A stretch of DNA of 64,000 nucleotides, taken from assembly GCA_024639145.1 (NCBI GenBank), contig JAHEIZ010000001.1:1-64000 (forward strand). The letters are read 5' to 3'. Positions 26,775 through 36,554 of this stretch are shown here, one piece after another; position 1 is the stretch's first letter; each line of letters starts with the position of its first letter. The stretch comes from Actinomycetes bacterium. GTDB taxonomy: Bacteria; Actinomycetota; Actinomycetes; S36-B12. The notes under the pieces were generated by a model. That model had not been told where the DNA came from. It saw nothing but the letters and a program-made list of their open reading frames with translations, and did no database searches. The position numbers and the translations under genes were made by a program.

Positions 26775-27965
26775 TCAGTACGAGGGCTTATCGGGCTCGA
26801 TCTGGTTGATCCAGGCGAGGATGCCACCGCCGACGTGAATGGCGTTGGAATAGCCGGCGGCCTTGACTGCCGCGAGCGCCTCGGCCGATCGGCCACCGAC
26901 CTTGCAATGCAGCACGATGCGCTTGTCATCGGGCAACTTGCTGAAAGCCGAGCCGTCGAGGATCTCGCCCTTGGGGATGAGAATGGCGCCGGGAATGCTG
27001 ACGATCTCGAACTCACCGGGCTCACGCACGTCGATGAGAACGAAGTCCTCTTCACCCGCCGCACGGCGATCGAGCATCTCCTTGAGCTGAACAACCGAGA
27101 TGGTGGAGTCCTTCGCGGCCTCGGCAGCCTCGTCGGAGATCGTGCCGCAGAATGCCTCGTAGTCGATGAGCTCAGTGACGGTGGCGTTCGCACTGCAGAC
27201 TGCGCAGTTCGGATCCTTACGGATGTTCACCTTGCGGTAGGTCATCTCCAGGGCGTCATAGATCATCAGCTTGCCCACCAGGGGCTCACCGATGCCTGCG
27301 AGCAGCTTGATGGCCTCGGTGACCTGGATCGAGCCGATGCTCGCGCAGAGAACGCCGAGAACACCGCCTTCGGCGCACGACGGAACCATGCCGGGAGGCG
27401 GCGGCTCCGGGTACAGGCAGCGGTAGCAGGGGCCGTACTCAGCCCAGAACACGCTGGCCTGGCCATCGAAGCGATAGATCGAGCCCCAGACGTAGGGCTT
27501 GTCGAGCAGCACACAGGCGTCATTGACGAGGTAACGAGTCGCGAAGTTGTCAGTGCCGTCAACGATGAGGTCGTACTGCGAGAAGAGATCCATGACGTTC
27601 GTCGAGTCAAGGCGGGTCTCGTGAAGGTTCACCGTGATCAGTGGGTTGATCTCGCGGACGCTGTCGCGCGCGCTCTCGGCCTTGGAGCGGCCGACATCGC
27701 TTTGGCCGTGGATGATCTGGCGCTGCAGGTTCGACTCGTCAACCGTGTCGAACTCGACGATGCCAAGGGTGCCGACACCGGCAGCGGCGAGGTACATCAG
27801 GGCAGGGCTGCCGAGGCCGCCGGCGCCCACGCACAGCACCTTGGCGTTCTTCAGGCGCTTCTGCCCGGCCATGCCGACATCGGGGATGATCAAGTGGCGG
27901 CTGTAGCGGCGCACCTCATCGACGGTAAGGCTCTCGGCGGGCTCCACGAGGGGAGGCAGGCTCAC
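26775..27965 (-). CDS. moeZ: MoeZ: adenylyltransferase/sulfurtransferase
   Basis: A 396-residue E1-like enzyme fused to a rhodanese. The N-terminal ThiF/MoeB domain has the nucleotide loop GAGGLGSPA (about 47-55), the DGTDNFATR segment, and zinc-binding CYRC and CAVC pairs. The C-terminal rhodanese domain (about 285-390) has the persulfide-forming Cys in the loop HCKVGGRS. MoeZ adenylates and sulfurates sulfur-carrier proteins such as MoaD and CysO for molybdopterin, cysteine and thiocarboxylate pathways. GTG start at 27965. The position after adnBA matches Rv3206c. Confidence 0.95.
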   Translation of the reverse strand: MSLPPLVEPAESLTVDEVRRYSRHLIIPDVGMAGQKRLKNAKVLCVGAGGLGSPALMYLAAAGVGTLGIVEFDTVDESNLQRQIIHGQSDVGRSKAESARDSVREINPLITVNLHETRLDSTNVMDLFSQYDLIVDGTDNFATRYLVNDACVLLDKPYVWGSIYRFDGQASVFWAEYGPCYRCLYPEPPPPGMVPSCAEGGVLGVLCASIGSIQVTEAIKLLAGIGEPLVGKLMIYDALEMTYRKVNIRKDPNCAVCSANATVTELIDYEAFCGTISDEAAEAAKDSTISVVQLKEMLDRRAAGEEDFVLIDVREPGEFEIVSIPGAILIPKGEILDGSAFSKLPDDKRIVLHCKVGGRSAEALAAVKAAGYSNAIHVGGGILAWINQIEPDKPSY

Positions 27966-28072
27966 GACGTACTCCTGTTCGGCTGGCGATGCGAGTGCAA
28001 CACCTCAGCCTAACTTCCGATCCACGACCAAGGCCTGGGGCTTCGCCACCTGCACAGCGTTCGCAGGAAGGC

Positions 28073-31000
28073 CTACTGGATCGGCCCCTGCGAAGCCGAG
28101 CCCTGAGCCACCAGGTTCCGCATCACGCGAAGCGAGACCGACAAGGTTGCGAGATCGGCATCCTCCTGCGAGGAGATCTCCGCCAAGGTCGCGCGGGCTC
28201 GACCTAGGCCATCGGCGTGCACGGACTCCCAGGCTGCCACGCGTTCTACCGGCGTGACGGTGGCAGGCGTGGCCCGAGCGACTCGGTTCGTCAGCGCCGC
28301 CACTGCAGCGTAGAGGTCACTGCGCAGCGCCTGACGCGCAAGGGCATTCCAGCGATCAGTACGTGGGAGTGCAGTGATGCGTCCGAGGGTCGTGTCGACA
28401 CCATAGGTCTCCGACACGGTGAAGTAGAGCGGGAGCACGGTTGCAACGGACTCGTCGATACGGCGGGCGACCTCCGCGATATCGAGGAGCGCGAAGACAT
28501 CGAGTGCTTCGGCAGCTCGTGCCGCCAGATCAGGGTCGGCGCCCAGGTCAACGAAGGCAGCTGTCTGCCTCTGCAGCCGACGAGCCTCGCTGCCGACGAG
28601 CGCCCCGGCTACCGCGGGCCCATACTGCTCGATGATCGGCCGCAATCGCGCGATCTCCGCTTCGACGTCGAGGGTTCCACCACGTGTCTGCAGGAACCAG
28701 CGAGTAGCGCGATCCAGCAGGCGGCGCACCTCGAGGTGCATGGCCGTCTGGGCGCGCGTCGGGATCTTGTTGTCCTCGGAGTTGATCTCCTGCCAGGTCT
28801 GGCGGATGCCGAAGACCTCAATGACGACGGCCGCGGCGCGCACGACCTCGATCGGATTCGCTCCGGTCTCCTCCATCGCCCGAAAGACGAAGGTGATGCC
28901 GGCCAGGTTGACGAGCTCATTGCAGATGACCGTGCTGATGATCTCGTTGCGCAGCGGGTGCGAATCGAACTGCAGTCCGAACTCCTCGCGCAGTCGAGTC
29001 GGGAAGTACTCGATCAGGGCAGCCGAGGTCCAGGATTCCTGCGGGAGTACCGATGCCGTGACTTCCGCGGTCAGCGCATTCTTGACGTAAGCCAGCAGGA
29101 CCGCGAGCTCCGGTGAGGTCAGCCCCTCGCCTGCGGCTCTCCTGGCAGCGAACTCCGCGTCATCAGGCAGGAACTCGATGGCCCGGTCGAGCATTCCTCG
29201 AGACTCGAAGTCGGCAATGAGCCGCTGGTGCACGGTGAGAAGCCCGACCGCACCGGCTCGGGCATTGCCGAGAACTACGTTCTGCGCATAGTTGTCAGCG
29301 AGAACCTGCACGGCGACCTCGTCGGTCATCGACGCAAGCAGGGCATCGCGCTTCGCCGCTTCCAGAATGCCGCGCGAGATCAGGCCGTCGAGGAGGATCT
29401 TGATATTCACCTCATGATCCGAGGTATCGACACCCGCAGAGTTATCGATGGCATCGGTGTTGATGCGTATGCCGGCACGCGAGGCCTCGACCCGGCCCAG
29501 TTGAGTGAACCCGAGGTTTCCGCCCTCGCCGACCACTCGGCAGCGCAGCTTCCCGCCGTCGACTCGAATCGGGTCGTTGGCCTTGTCGCCGACGGCTGCA
29601 TTTGTCTCGGTCGACGCCTTGACGTAGGTACCGATGCCGCCGTTCCAGAGCAGGTCGACCGGCGCGCTGAGGATGGAGTGGATCAGCTCTGCCGGGGTGA
29701 GGTGCTCGATGGAGGATTCGATGCCCAGCGCTGCGTGCATCTCAGGAGTGATCGCCACTGACTTTGCCGCTCGGGAGAAGACGCCGCCGCCGGGCGAGAT
29801 GAGCGAATGCTCGTAGTCCGCCCAGCTCGAACGAGGGAGCGCGAAAAGGCGAGTCCGCTCCGCGAAGGATCGTGCCGCATCCGGGGTGGGATCGATGAAG
29901 ATGTCCCGGTGGTCGAAGGCCGCCACAAGCCGGATGTGCTCGCTCAGCAGCATTCCGTTGCCGAAGACATCACCGCTCATGTCGCCGATGCCGACCACCG
30001 TGAAGTCCTGCGTCTGGGTGTCGAGATCGAGCTCTCGGAAATGGCGCTTCACGGACTCCCAGGCGCCGCGGGCGGTAATGCCCATCGCCTTGTGGTCGTA
30101 CCCCACCGAACCCCCGGAGGCGAAGGCATCGCCGAGCCAGAAGCCGTACTCCTTGGCGATCGAGTTCGCGAGGTCGGAGAAGGTCGCCGTGCCCTTGTCC
30201 GCAGCCACGACGAGATACGGATCATCGCCATCTCGGCGCACGACACCCGCAGGCGGCACGAGCTCACCTTTGACGAGGTTGTCGGTGAGATCGAGCAGCG
30301 CGGAGATGAACTCGCGGTAGGCCGCCCGACCCTCGGTCATCCATGCCTCGCGATCGAGGGCAGGGTCGGGAAGCTGCTTGGGGAGGAATCCGCCCTTGGC
30401 GCCCACCGGCACGATCACCGCGTTCTTGACCTCCTGAGCTTTCACGAGTCCGAGGATCTCGGTACGGAAGTCCTCGCGTCGATCACTCCAGCGAAGACCA
30501 CCACGAGCGACTAGGCCGAAGCGCAGGTGCACGCCCTCCACTCGAGGCGAGTAGACCCAGATCTCGAACCGCGGGCGCGGCAGGGGTAGGTCGGGGATGA
30601 CCGAAGGATCGAGCTTGAACGCCAGCGCCCGACGATCGCGTGCCGGAAGGAAGTAACTGGTGCGCAGCGTGGCGCGGATCAGGCACAGCATGGTGCGCAG
30701 GATCCGATCGTGATCGAGGCTGACCACTGCGTCGAGTCGACTCTCGATCTCGAACACGAGCGCATCGGCATTGACAGACCGTTCGGGCACGCCCTCGGAG
30801 AACTGGGTCTCGAAGAGGTTCACCAGCAGCACGGTGATCGCTGGGTTCGTGGCGACGACCTGCTCGATGTAGTCCTGGCCGAAGGTGGTGCCGATCTGGC
30901 GCATGTAGCGCGAGTAGGCGCGAATGAGGGCCGACTGCTTCCAGGTCAACCCTGCCCGCACGATGAGGGCATTGAAATCATCTACTTCGCACTCGCCTGC

Positions 31001-32884
31001 CCATGCAGCTCGGAATCCGTCCTGGAAACGCTCAGCCAAGGTGTCCGCTCCGACGATCTCGCCTGCGGGGAGATCGAGACCGAAGTCGAGCACCCAGGCC
31101 TCCTGGCCGTCTGCGCGGCGAATCTCGTACGGATACTCATCGAGTACCTCCACTCCCATCCGCTGCAGGATGGGGAGCAGCCGCGAGAGTGACATCGCCG
31201 AGCCGATGCGCAGCACCTTGAACCGCGGCTCAACATCGCCGTAGAAGTCGACATGCATCTCGCCGGGGGCGAGGCCCTCGAGGAGCCGCGCATCCTCCAC
31301 TGCGGTCGCGGAGGAGAAATCCTCCTTATAGCTCTCGGTGAAGGCTGATCCATACAGACGCAGGTATCGCGCAGCCTCGTCATCACCGACTGACGCGACG
31401 AGATCGTCGGCGAACTTGTCCTCCCAGCTTCGGGTGGCTTCCGCGAGCTCGGCCTCGAGGGCCGAATGATCGATATCTGGAATGCCCAGGCTCGGATCGA
31501 CGTGGATGACGTAGTGGAGCCTGGAGAGGACAGACTCGGTGACCAGAGCCGTGTAGTCGACGGAGACTCCGCCGAAGGTACGCATCAAGATGCCCTCGAT
31601 GCGCTTACGGGTCGCGCTGTTGTATCGATCACGCGGCAGGTAGACCAGGGCAGACACGAAACGGCCGTAGTCATCCGGTCGCAAGTAGACCTTCGTCTGA
31701 CGGCGTTCTTGGAGATGGAGCACCGATCCGGCGATGGCGAGCAACTGCCACGTATGCGCCTGGAACAACTCATCGCGGGGGTAGCTCTCGAGGAAGGCCT
31801 GCAGATCCTTGGCGCTGTGCGAGCCGGGGACGAGATCGAGTGAATCCATGATCTGCGTGACGCGGATGCGCAGGACGGGAACCTGCAGAACGCTCTCGCT
31901 GTATGCCGCTGCCGTGAACAGGCCCAGGAATCGCCTCTCCCCCACGACCTTTCCGCTTGCATCGAAGGTCTTGACGCCGATGTAGTCGAGATAGCCCGAG
32001 CGGTGCACGGTCGAGCGCGAGTTGGCCTTGGTGAGGATGAGCAGATGAGGCTCACGGGCCTTGGCTCGCACTGCCGGGGGCATGGCAGCGAAGCTGGCTG
32101 ATGCCGACGAGGTCTCCGACTCGTCATCGATGCGCAGGATTCCCAGGCCCGAACCGGAGATGGGTTCCAGGACGTCCTCTCCCGCCCACGAGACCAGCGA
32201 GTACTCGCGATAGCCCAGGAAGGTGAAGTGATCGTGAGTCAGCCAACGCAGGAGATCCGCGCCTTCCGCGACGTCGACTGGGTCGATTCCCATCGGAGGT
32301 GCTTGCGTGAGGGTCTCGGCGAGCTCGAGTGCTTGCCGAGTCATCTCTGGCCAGTCGTCCACCGAGACGCGAACGTCGGCGAGCACGCCTCGGATCCCCT
32401 CCTCCGTGACCGAATCATGCGGAGCGATGAGATCAGGTTCGAGTTCGATCCGCATCCACGACTCGGCGCGCGCATCGATCGGAGCCGGCTCGTCAACGTC
32501 GAGATCGAGTACCTCGAGCAACTCTCCACCCGCATCCCGGCGCACGGCGAACTGCGGGTGAACCACGCGGTGGATTGACCTGCCCTGACGTACGAGCTCA
32601 TTGGTGACCGAGTCGACGAGGAAAGGCATGTCGTCGGTCACGACGCAGACGATCGCCCCGATCTCGCCGGACTGCGGAAGGACGCGGACGATCGGCTGAT
32701 CTACCACGCGCCTGCGCGCGATCTCCAGGAACTCGCGCACCTGCTCAACCACTCGGCCCGGGGAGAACTCGCGGAGGTCCTCCTCGGATACGTAGCGGTA
32801 GAACCGCTGGACGGTTTCGCGAAGTGCCGGGTCGGAGACCGCGGACACGACATCGCGAAGGTAGGGAGCTACGACTTCGACCAC
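28073..32884 (-). CDS. NAD-specific glutamate dehydrogenase, L-180 type
   Basis: A 1603-residue giant glutamate dehydrogenase that oxidises glutamate to 2-oxoglutarate with NAD. The N-terminal half is the regulatory ACT-like extension, including ICVVTDDMPFLVDSVTNEL near residue 80. The catalytic core lies at about 740-1240, with KNAVIVPVGAKGGF, VVAADKGTATFSD and GIGDMSGDVFGNGMLLS. Length and motifs fit the streptomycete/mycobacterial GDH-180 class (Rv2476c in M. tuberculosis, where it is not in this neighbourhood). The GTG start at 32884 is followed by VEVVAPYLRD. The protein lies alone on its strand, 75 bases from a divergent DUF2505 gene. Confidence 0.95.
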   Translation of the reverse strand: MVEVVAPYLRDVVSAVSDPALRETVQRFYRYVSEEDLREFSPGRVVEQVREFLEIARRRVVDQPIVRVLPQSGEIGAIVCVVTDDMPFLVDSVTNELVRQGRSIHRVVHPQFAVRRDAGGELLEVLDLDVDEPAPIDARAESWMRIELEPDLIAPHDSVTEEGIRGVLADVRVSVDDWPEMTRQALELAETLTQAPPMGIDPVDVAEGADLLRWLTHDHFTFLGYREYSLVSWAGEDVLEPISGSGLGILRIDDESETSSASASFAAMPPAVRAKAREPHLLILTKANSRSTVHRSGYLDYIGVKTFDASGKVVGERRFLGLFTAAAYSESVLQVPVLRIRVTQIMDSLDLVPGSHSAKDLQAFLESYPRDELFQAHTWQLLAIAGSVLHLQERRQTKVYLRPDDYGRFVSALVYLPRDRYNSATRKRIEGILMRTFGGVSVDYTALVTESVLSRLHYVIHVDPSLGIPDIDHSALEAELAEATRSWEDKFADDLVASVGDDEAARYLRLYGSAFTESYKEDFSSATAVEDARLLEGLAPGEMHVDFYGDVEPRFKVLRIGSAMSLSRLLPILQRMGVEVLDEYPYEIRRADGQEAWVLDFGLDLPAGEIVGADTLAERFQDGFRAAWAGECEVDDFNALIVRAGLTWKQSALIRAYSRYMRQIGTTFGQDYIEQVVATNPAITVLLVNLFETQFSEGVPERSVNADALVFEIESRLDAVVSLDHDRILRTMLCLIRATLRTSYFLPARDRRALAFKLDPSVIPDLPLPRPRFEIWVYSPRVEGVHLRFGLVARGGLRWSDRREDFRTEILGLVKAQEVKNAVIVPVGAKGGFLPKQLPDPALDREAWMTEGRAAYREFISALLDLTDNLVKGELVPPAGVVRRDGDDPYLVVAADKGTATFSDLANSIAKEYGFWLGDAFASGGSVGYDHKAMGITARGAWESVKRHFRELDLDTQTQDFTVVGIGDMSGDVFGNGMLLSEHIRLVAAFDHRDIFIDPTPDAARSFAERTRLFALPRSSWADYEHSLISPGGGVFSRAAKSVAITPEMHAALGIESSIEHLTPAELIHSILSAPVDLLWNGGIGTYVKASTETNAAVGDKANDPIRVDGGKLRCRVVGEGGNLGFTQLGRVEASRAGIRINTDAIDNSAGVDTSDHEVNIKILLDGLISRGILEAAKRDALLASMTDEVAVQVLADNYAQNVVLGNARAGAVGLLTVHQRLIADFESRGMLDRAIEFLPDDAEFAARRAAGEGLTSPELAVLLAYVKNALTAEVTASVLPQESWTSAALIEYFPTRLREEFGLQFDSHPLRNEIISTVICNELVNLAGITFVFRAMEETGANPIEVVRAAAVVIEVFGIRQTWQEINSEDNKIPTRAQTAMHLEVRRLLDRATRWFLQTRGGTLDVEAEIARLRPIIEQYGPAVAGALVGSEARRLQRQTAAFVDLGADPDLAARAAEALDVFALLDIAEVARRIDESVATVLPLYFTVSETYGVDTTLGRITALPRTDRWNALARQALRSDLYAAVAALTNRVARATPATVTPVERVAAWESVHADGLGRARATLAEISSQEDADLATLSVSLRVMRNLVAQGSASQGPIQ

Positions 32885-32959
32885 GTCTGCCTCATCACAT
32901 CGCGCACGCCGTTGTGCGCGTCGCTCTCTACGCTAGCTGTAATAGGGGAGGATGTGGTC

Positions 32960-33457
32960 ATGGGCACAGACTTCACTGTCATGCAAACGTATACGGCCTC
33001 CCCGGAGCGCGTTCACGCGATGCTGACCGACGAAAAGTTCGTAACATTTCGCGCCGAGAACACCGGGGCGATCAGTTCGACGTCGTCCGTGACGGGTGGT
33101 GCTGACGGTGCCTGCACCGTTCTCAGTGCACGCGTCCTGCCTGCGAACGTTCCCTCCTTTGCCGCAAAGATGATCGGCGAGACCCTCACCGTCACCGAAA
33201 CTCAGACGTGGCCCGCGCTCAGCGCACAGGGCACGGCGACTGTGCCGGTCAAGGTCGAGTTCTCCGCGCCGATCTCGTTCACCGGCACGATGAGCCTGGC
33301 GCCCTCCGGCGACGACACGCAGATCACCGTCACCGGCACCTTCAAGGCGAGCATCCCGTTCGTGGGTGGCAAGGTCGAGCAATTGGCCAAGGAGACCACC
33401 GAGAAGTACCTGGCGAAGGAGAACAAGCTCGGTACGCAGTGGCTTTCCGAGCACTGA
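32960..33457 (+). CDS. DUF2505 domain protein (START/SRPBCC-like)
   Basis: A 165-residue protein of the actinobacterial DUF2505 family, predicted to adopt a START-type helix-grip fold that binds a hydrophobic ligand. The start MGTDFTVMQTYTASPERVHAML is typical. The ATG at 32960 follows GGGGAGGA and is preferred over the in-frame GTG at 32954. There is no signal peptide, so it is cytosolic. The ligand is unknown. It converges on the patatin gene 23 bases away. Confidence 0.87.
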   Translation: MGTDFTVMQTYTASPERVHAMLTDEKFVTFRAENTGAISSTSSVTGGADGACTVLSARVLPANVPSFAAKMIGETLTVTETQTWPALSAQGTATVPVKVEFSAPISFTGTMSLAPSGDDTQITVTGTFKASIPFVGGKVEQLAKETTEKYLAKENKLGTQWLSEH

Positions 33458-33480
33458 TCGTCCGCCGTGGTCCGGTCGCA

Positions 33481-34431
33481 CTAAGCGAGTAGGTCACTCC
33501 ATACCGCCGCGCTCGTGCGCAGCGAGATCTCCAGCACGTTATCCAGACGCGTGGCGTCCATCAGATTTCCTCCCATGGCCTCGAGATCCTCCGGGCCGGG
33601 ACCAACGAGGTACACGCGCGCACCCGTCTTCTCGACTGCAGCGGCCTCGGCGATCGCAGCCTTCGTCACCTGATCGCGCCACTTGCGCTCAAGGCGAGCG
33701 GCGACGTTGGTGGGATGGTCCTGCTCGAACGACACCATCGGCGCAATCACGAAGACCTCATCGAGTGCCGCGTACGAGACCACGTCGATGGAGGTTGCCG
33801 AGATAGTTCCGCCGTCAACGTAGGTATGCGCCCCGATGCGCACCGGGGCGAACCAGCCCGGGATCGCGCACGAAGCCATCACCGCATCGGCGAGTCGAGC
33901 CACGGGTGCACCGGATCTGCCGAAGACAACGCGCTTGCCGGTCTCGTAATCCATGGCCACCACCCAGGTACCCGGATGGGTTGTCCATTGCCCGCCGTCG
34001 GTCACGGCATCGACAAGCTCGCCAACCTTCTCCAGTGACCTGCCGCCCGTGGGAAGGAAGGCAGAGAGAACCGCGGTGGCGGGAAGCTGTCCCGGATGGA
34101 GCATGCTCTGACCGATCAGCTTGAGTGAACCCGGCGCCAGTGCACGCGGCTTAGCCGGGCGAGACCCGCCGGTCGCCGTGCCGGGATCCCAGTCGTATCC
34201 GGCAAGAGGCCCATCGGTGATCTGCTCGCCACGGTAATGCTGCTTGAGCTGAGTGGGCGTGACACCGCACCCGAGCATGGAGGCAATGACCGAACCCGCC
34301 GACGTGCCGACGATCACATCGGCATCATTCGCGCGAAAACCCAGGTGCTCCTCGAGCGTGCAGAGCGCACCCACCGCCCAGGTACCGCCGAGTACCCCGC
34401 CGCCGCCCAGGACGATGCCGCGCCTAGTCAT
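33481..34431 (-). CDS. Patatin-like phospholipase / lipid acyl hydrolase
   Basis: A 316-residue patatin-fold hydrolase. The oxyanion loop GGGGVLGG is at 9-16, the nucleophile Ser44 sits in GTSAG, and the catalytic Asp is in DGG near residue 218. It cleaves acyl chains from phospholipids or acylglycerols. Its ATG overlaps the stop of the wax-ester/DGAT gene by eight bases, so the hydrolase and the acyl-lipid synthase are made together. This suggests storage-lipid turnover. Confidence 0.92.
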   Translation of the reverse strand: MTRRGIVLGGGGVLGGTWAVGALCTLEEHLGFRANDADVIVGTSAGSVIASMLGCGVTPTQLKQHYRGEQITDGPLAGYDWDPGTATGGSRPAKPRALAPGSLKLIGQSMLHPGQLPATAVLSAFLPTGGRSLEKVGELVDAVTDGGQWTTHPGTWVVAMDYETGKRVVFGRSGAPVARLADAVMASCAIPGWFAPVRIGAHTYVDGGTISATSIDVVSYAALDEVFVIAPMVSFEQDHPTNVAARLERKWRDQVTKAAIAEAAAVEKTGARVYLVGPGPEDLEAMGGNLMDATRLDNVLEISLRTSAAVWSDLLA

Positions 34432-35812
34432 GTGCGGGAAGGCAGTCGCGCAGCTCGGCCAGGGAGTCGGCCAGGCAGTTCATCAGCTCATCAAGATCGG
34501 GCATCGCCTCGCGGTCAGCGGTGAGCGCGAGGAAAATGCCGCCGTCATACGAGGTGAAGCCCACGCCAAGTGCTTGATTCTGGGTGAGGGGAACGAAGGG
34601 ATACGACGCCACCATTCGCGCATCGCCGAGATAGAGCGCGTGCTGCGGCCCCGGGGCATTCGTGATGACGAGGTTGTAGACGCGCTTGGTGAGATTGGCC
34701 CCCAGTCGGGCACCGAGAGCATGCAAGGTGGGCGGCCCGAAGCCGGCAGCACTGATGATGGCGTCGGCGCCCAGGAGCTGGCCCACATCCTTGAGTTGCG
34801 CGAGTTCGAAGGCGATGCGACGCAATCGCACGACGGGGTCAGGCTCGCCTACGGGTAGGTCCACGAGAAATGCCGAGACATTGTTCTGGGTATTGGGATC
34901 GTCATTGCGCGTGCTGATCGGAACCAGCGCACGCACCTGTGCGCTTCCAGTCACGGGGGCACCCCGAGTCATGAGCCATGCGCGAAGCGCACCGGCGATC
35001 ACGGCGAGGGCGACATCATTGACCGTGACGCCGAAGGCCCGTCGAATGTCCTTGAGTGACTCGAGACGGTAATCGGCCGTAGCGATACGGCGCTGCGCGC
35101 CGATCTCCACATTCAGTGGGGTCGGATGCACCGTGCGGGCCATGCGCACCGCCGTGGTCGCGATTTCCCAGGCACGCGACCCCAGGGCACCCGCGATGTG
35201 CGAGATATCCGTGACGTTCGTGCGCACGACATCCCACGCGAGCGCAGGGGTAGTGAGATTCTCGCTCAGTGCGTGAGTGATCATGTCGATCGACGACGGC
35301 TCGCTTCGCGGCTTCCACTCCTCCGATTCCTCGGAGAAGGCACCGGCCTCACGGTCGAGTATCACCTGCTCGATGTCGACAGCGCCGAGCCCGTCGATCA
35401 TCGCCTGATGGGTCTTCGTGACGATGGCGACTCGGCCGTGCTCGAGTCCTTCGATCAGGTACATCTCCCACAGCGGGCGATCGTGATCGAGTGGCCTGCT
35501 GAACAGTCGAGCGGCGAGTTCGTCGAGCTGCTCACGACCGCCGGGACGGGCCACTGACGTGCGACGCACGTGATACTCGAGATCGAAATCCTCGTCGTCG
35601 ACCCAGATCGGTCGCGAGATACGCAGGGGCACCTCGCGCACATGCTGCCGGTAGCGCGGAACCATGGAGATCCGGGCCGCGACGCGAGCCAGGAGCTCGG
35701 CGTACGTGAAGCCCGGAGAGTCGAAGACCAGCACTCCACCGACATGCATCGGGGTCTCGGGTCGATCCAGGTACAGGAAGGAGGCATCGAGCGCACTCAT
35801 CCTCTGACCCAC
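34424..35812 (-). CDS. Wax ester synthase / diacylglycerol acyltransferase family (WS/DGAT)
   Basis: A 462-residue member of the bacterial WS/DGAT family that esterifies diacylglycerol or fatty alcohols with acyl-CoA. MSALDASFLYLD opens the condensation-like domain, PLN and TVNDVALAVIAGAL are conserved later. The active-site motif HHxxxDG reads HQAMIDG (His135, Gln136, Asp140), so the second His, the usual catalytic base, is Gln. Some actinobacterial homologues share this form and their activity is uncertain. The GTG start at 35812 has a GGTGGG box; an ATG at 35800 is possible. Confidence 0.88.
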   Translation of the reverse strand: MGQRMSALDASFLYLDRPETPMHVGGVLVFDSPGFTYAELLARVAARISMVPRYRQHVREVPLRISRPIWVDDEDFDLEYHVRRTSVARPGGREQLDELAARLFSRPLDHDRPLWEMYLIEGLEHGRVAIVTKTHQAMIDGLGAVDIEQVILDREAGAFSEESEEWKPRSEPSSIDMITHALSENLTTPALAWDVVRTNVTDISHIAGALGSRAWEIATTAVRMARTVHPTPLNVEIGAQRRIATADYRLESLKDIRRAFGVTVNDVALAVIAGALRAWLMTRGAPVTGSAQVRALVPISTRNDDPNTQNNVSAFLVDLPVGEPDPVVRLRRIAFELAQLKDVGQLLGADAIISAAGFGPPTLHALGARLGANLTKRVYNLVITNAPGPQHALYLGDARMVASYPFVPLTQNQALGVGFTSYDGGIFLALTADREAMPDLDELMNCLADSLAELRDCLPAHD

Positions 35813-35876
35813 TCACCCACCGTACGTCGCGGCGAGCCTGATCTCCAATCACGAGCGACTCTGGTACTCATGAGTC

Positions 35877-36554
35877 ATGGCTTCCCCCATGACTTTTCTT
35901 CGTGCCCTCACGCCCTCGCGACTGGCGATCGGCACTGTCGCCGGCACCGCTGCCCTCGGGCTCACCGTCATCGCTTCGGCCTCGGCTTTCTCGGCCCCGT
36001 CGAGTCCGCTCAGCGTGGTTCCGTCGCCCAACTCGTCAGCCAGTTCGACCGCCCTCCCCGGCGCGGGAACTCCGGCGCCCGCGGCCACCAAGAAGCCGAA
36101 GCCGGCCTCGCGCACGAAGAAGGCCAAGAACGTTCCGGAGCGCCCTCGCGACACGTTCCACGGAAAGCGCCTGGTCTACGACAAGGCATTGATGACCGTG
36201 TGGATGATGAACGCGAAGGACGAGGTGGTCGGTCGCTACCCGGTAGTTGGCCGTTGGGATCGCCCGGCCAAGGGCACGTACCACATCTTCAGCAAGTCAA
36301 AGCTGGCCTTCAACCCGAATTCCAAGGTCACCTTCCACAACATGATGCGCTTTACCTACGGGCCTGACACCAAGTCCCCGATCGGCTTTCACAGCATCCC
36401 GAAGTACTACGACGGCACCCCGATGCACTCGACCAAGCAACTTGGCCTCGCAATCGCTCGCGGTGGGTGCGTGCGATTGTCGGAAGAGGCTTCCAAGGCG
36501 CTGTACAAGTTCATGAAGGTCGGCGACCTCGTCGTCGTGCTCCCGTCTCCCTGA
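35877..36554 (+). CDS. L,D-transpeptidase (YkuD) with N-terminal signal/anchor
   Basis: A 225-residue exported cell-wall enzyme. A hydrophobic signal or anchor lies at about 15-40, a Ser/Pro/Ala-rich and then Lys-rich linker at about 41-90, and the YkuD domain at about 95-225 with His172 (IGFHSIP) and the catalytic Cys198 in ARGGCVRLS. Such enzymes form 3-3 cross-links or attach proteins to peptidoglycan. The ATG at 35877 is the start; it is divergent from the WS/DGAT gene. Confidence 0.92.
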   Translation: MASPMTFLRALTPSRLAIGTVAGTAALGLTVIASASAFSAPSSPLSVVPSPNSSASSTALPGAGTPAPAATKKPKPASRTKKAKNVPERPRDTFHGKRLVYDKALMTVWMMNAKDEVVGRYPVVGRWDRPAKGTYHIFSKSKLAFNPNSKVTFHNMMRFTYGPDTKSPIGFHSIPKYYDGTPMHSTKQLGLAIARGGCVRLSEEASKALYKFMKVGDLVVVLPSP

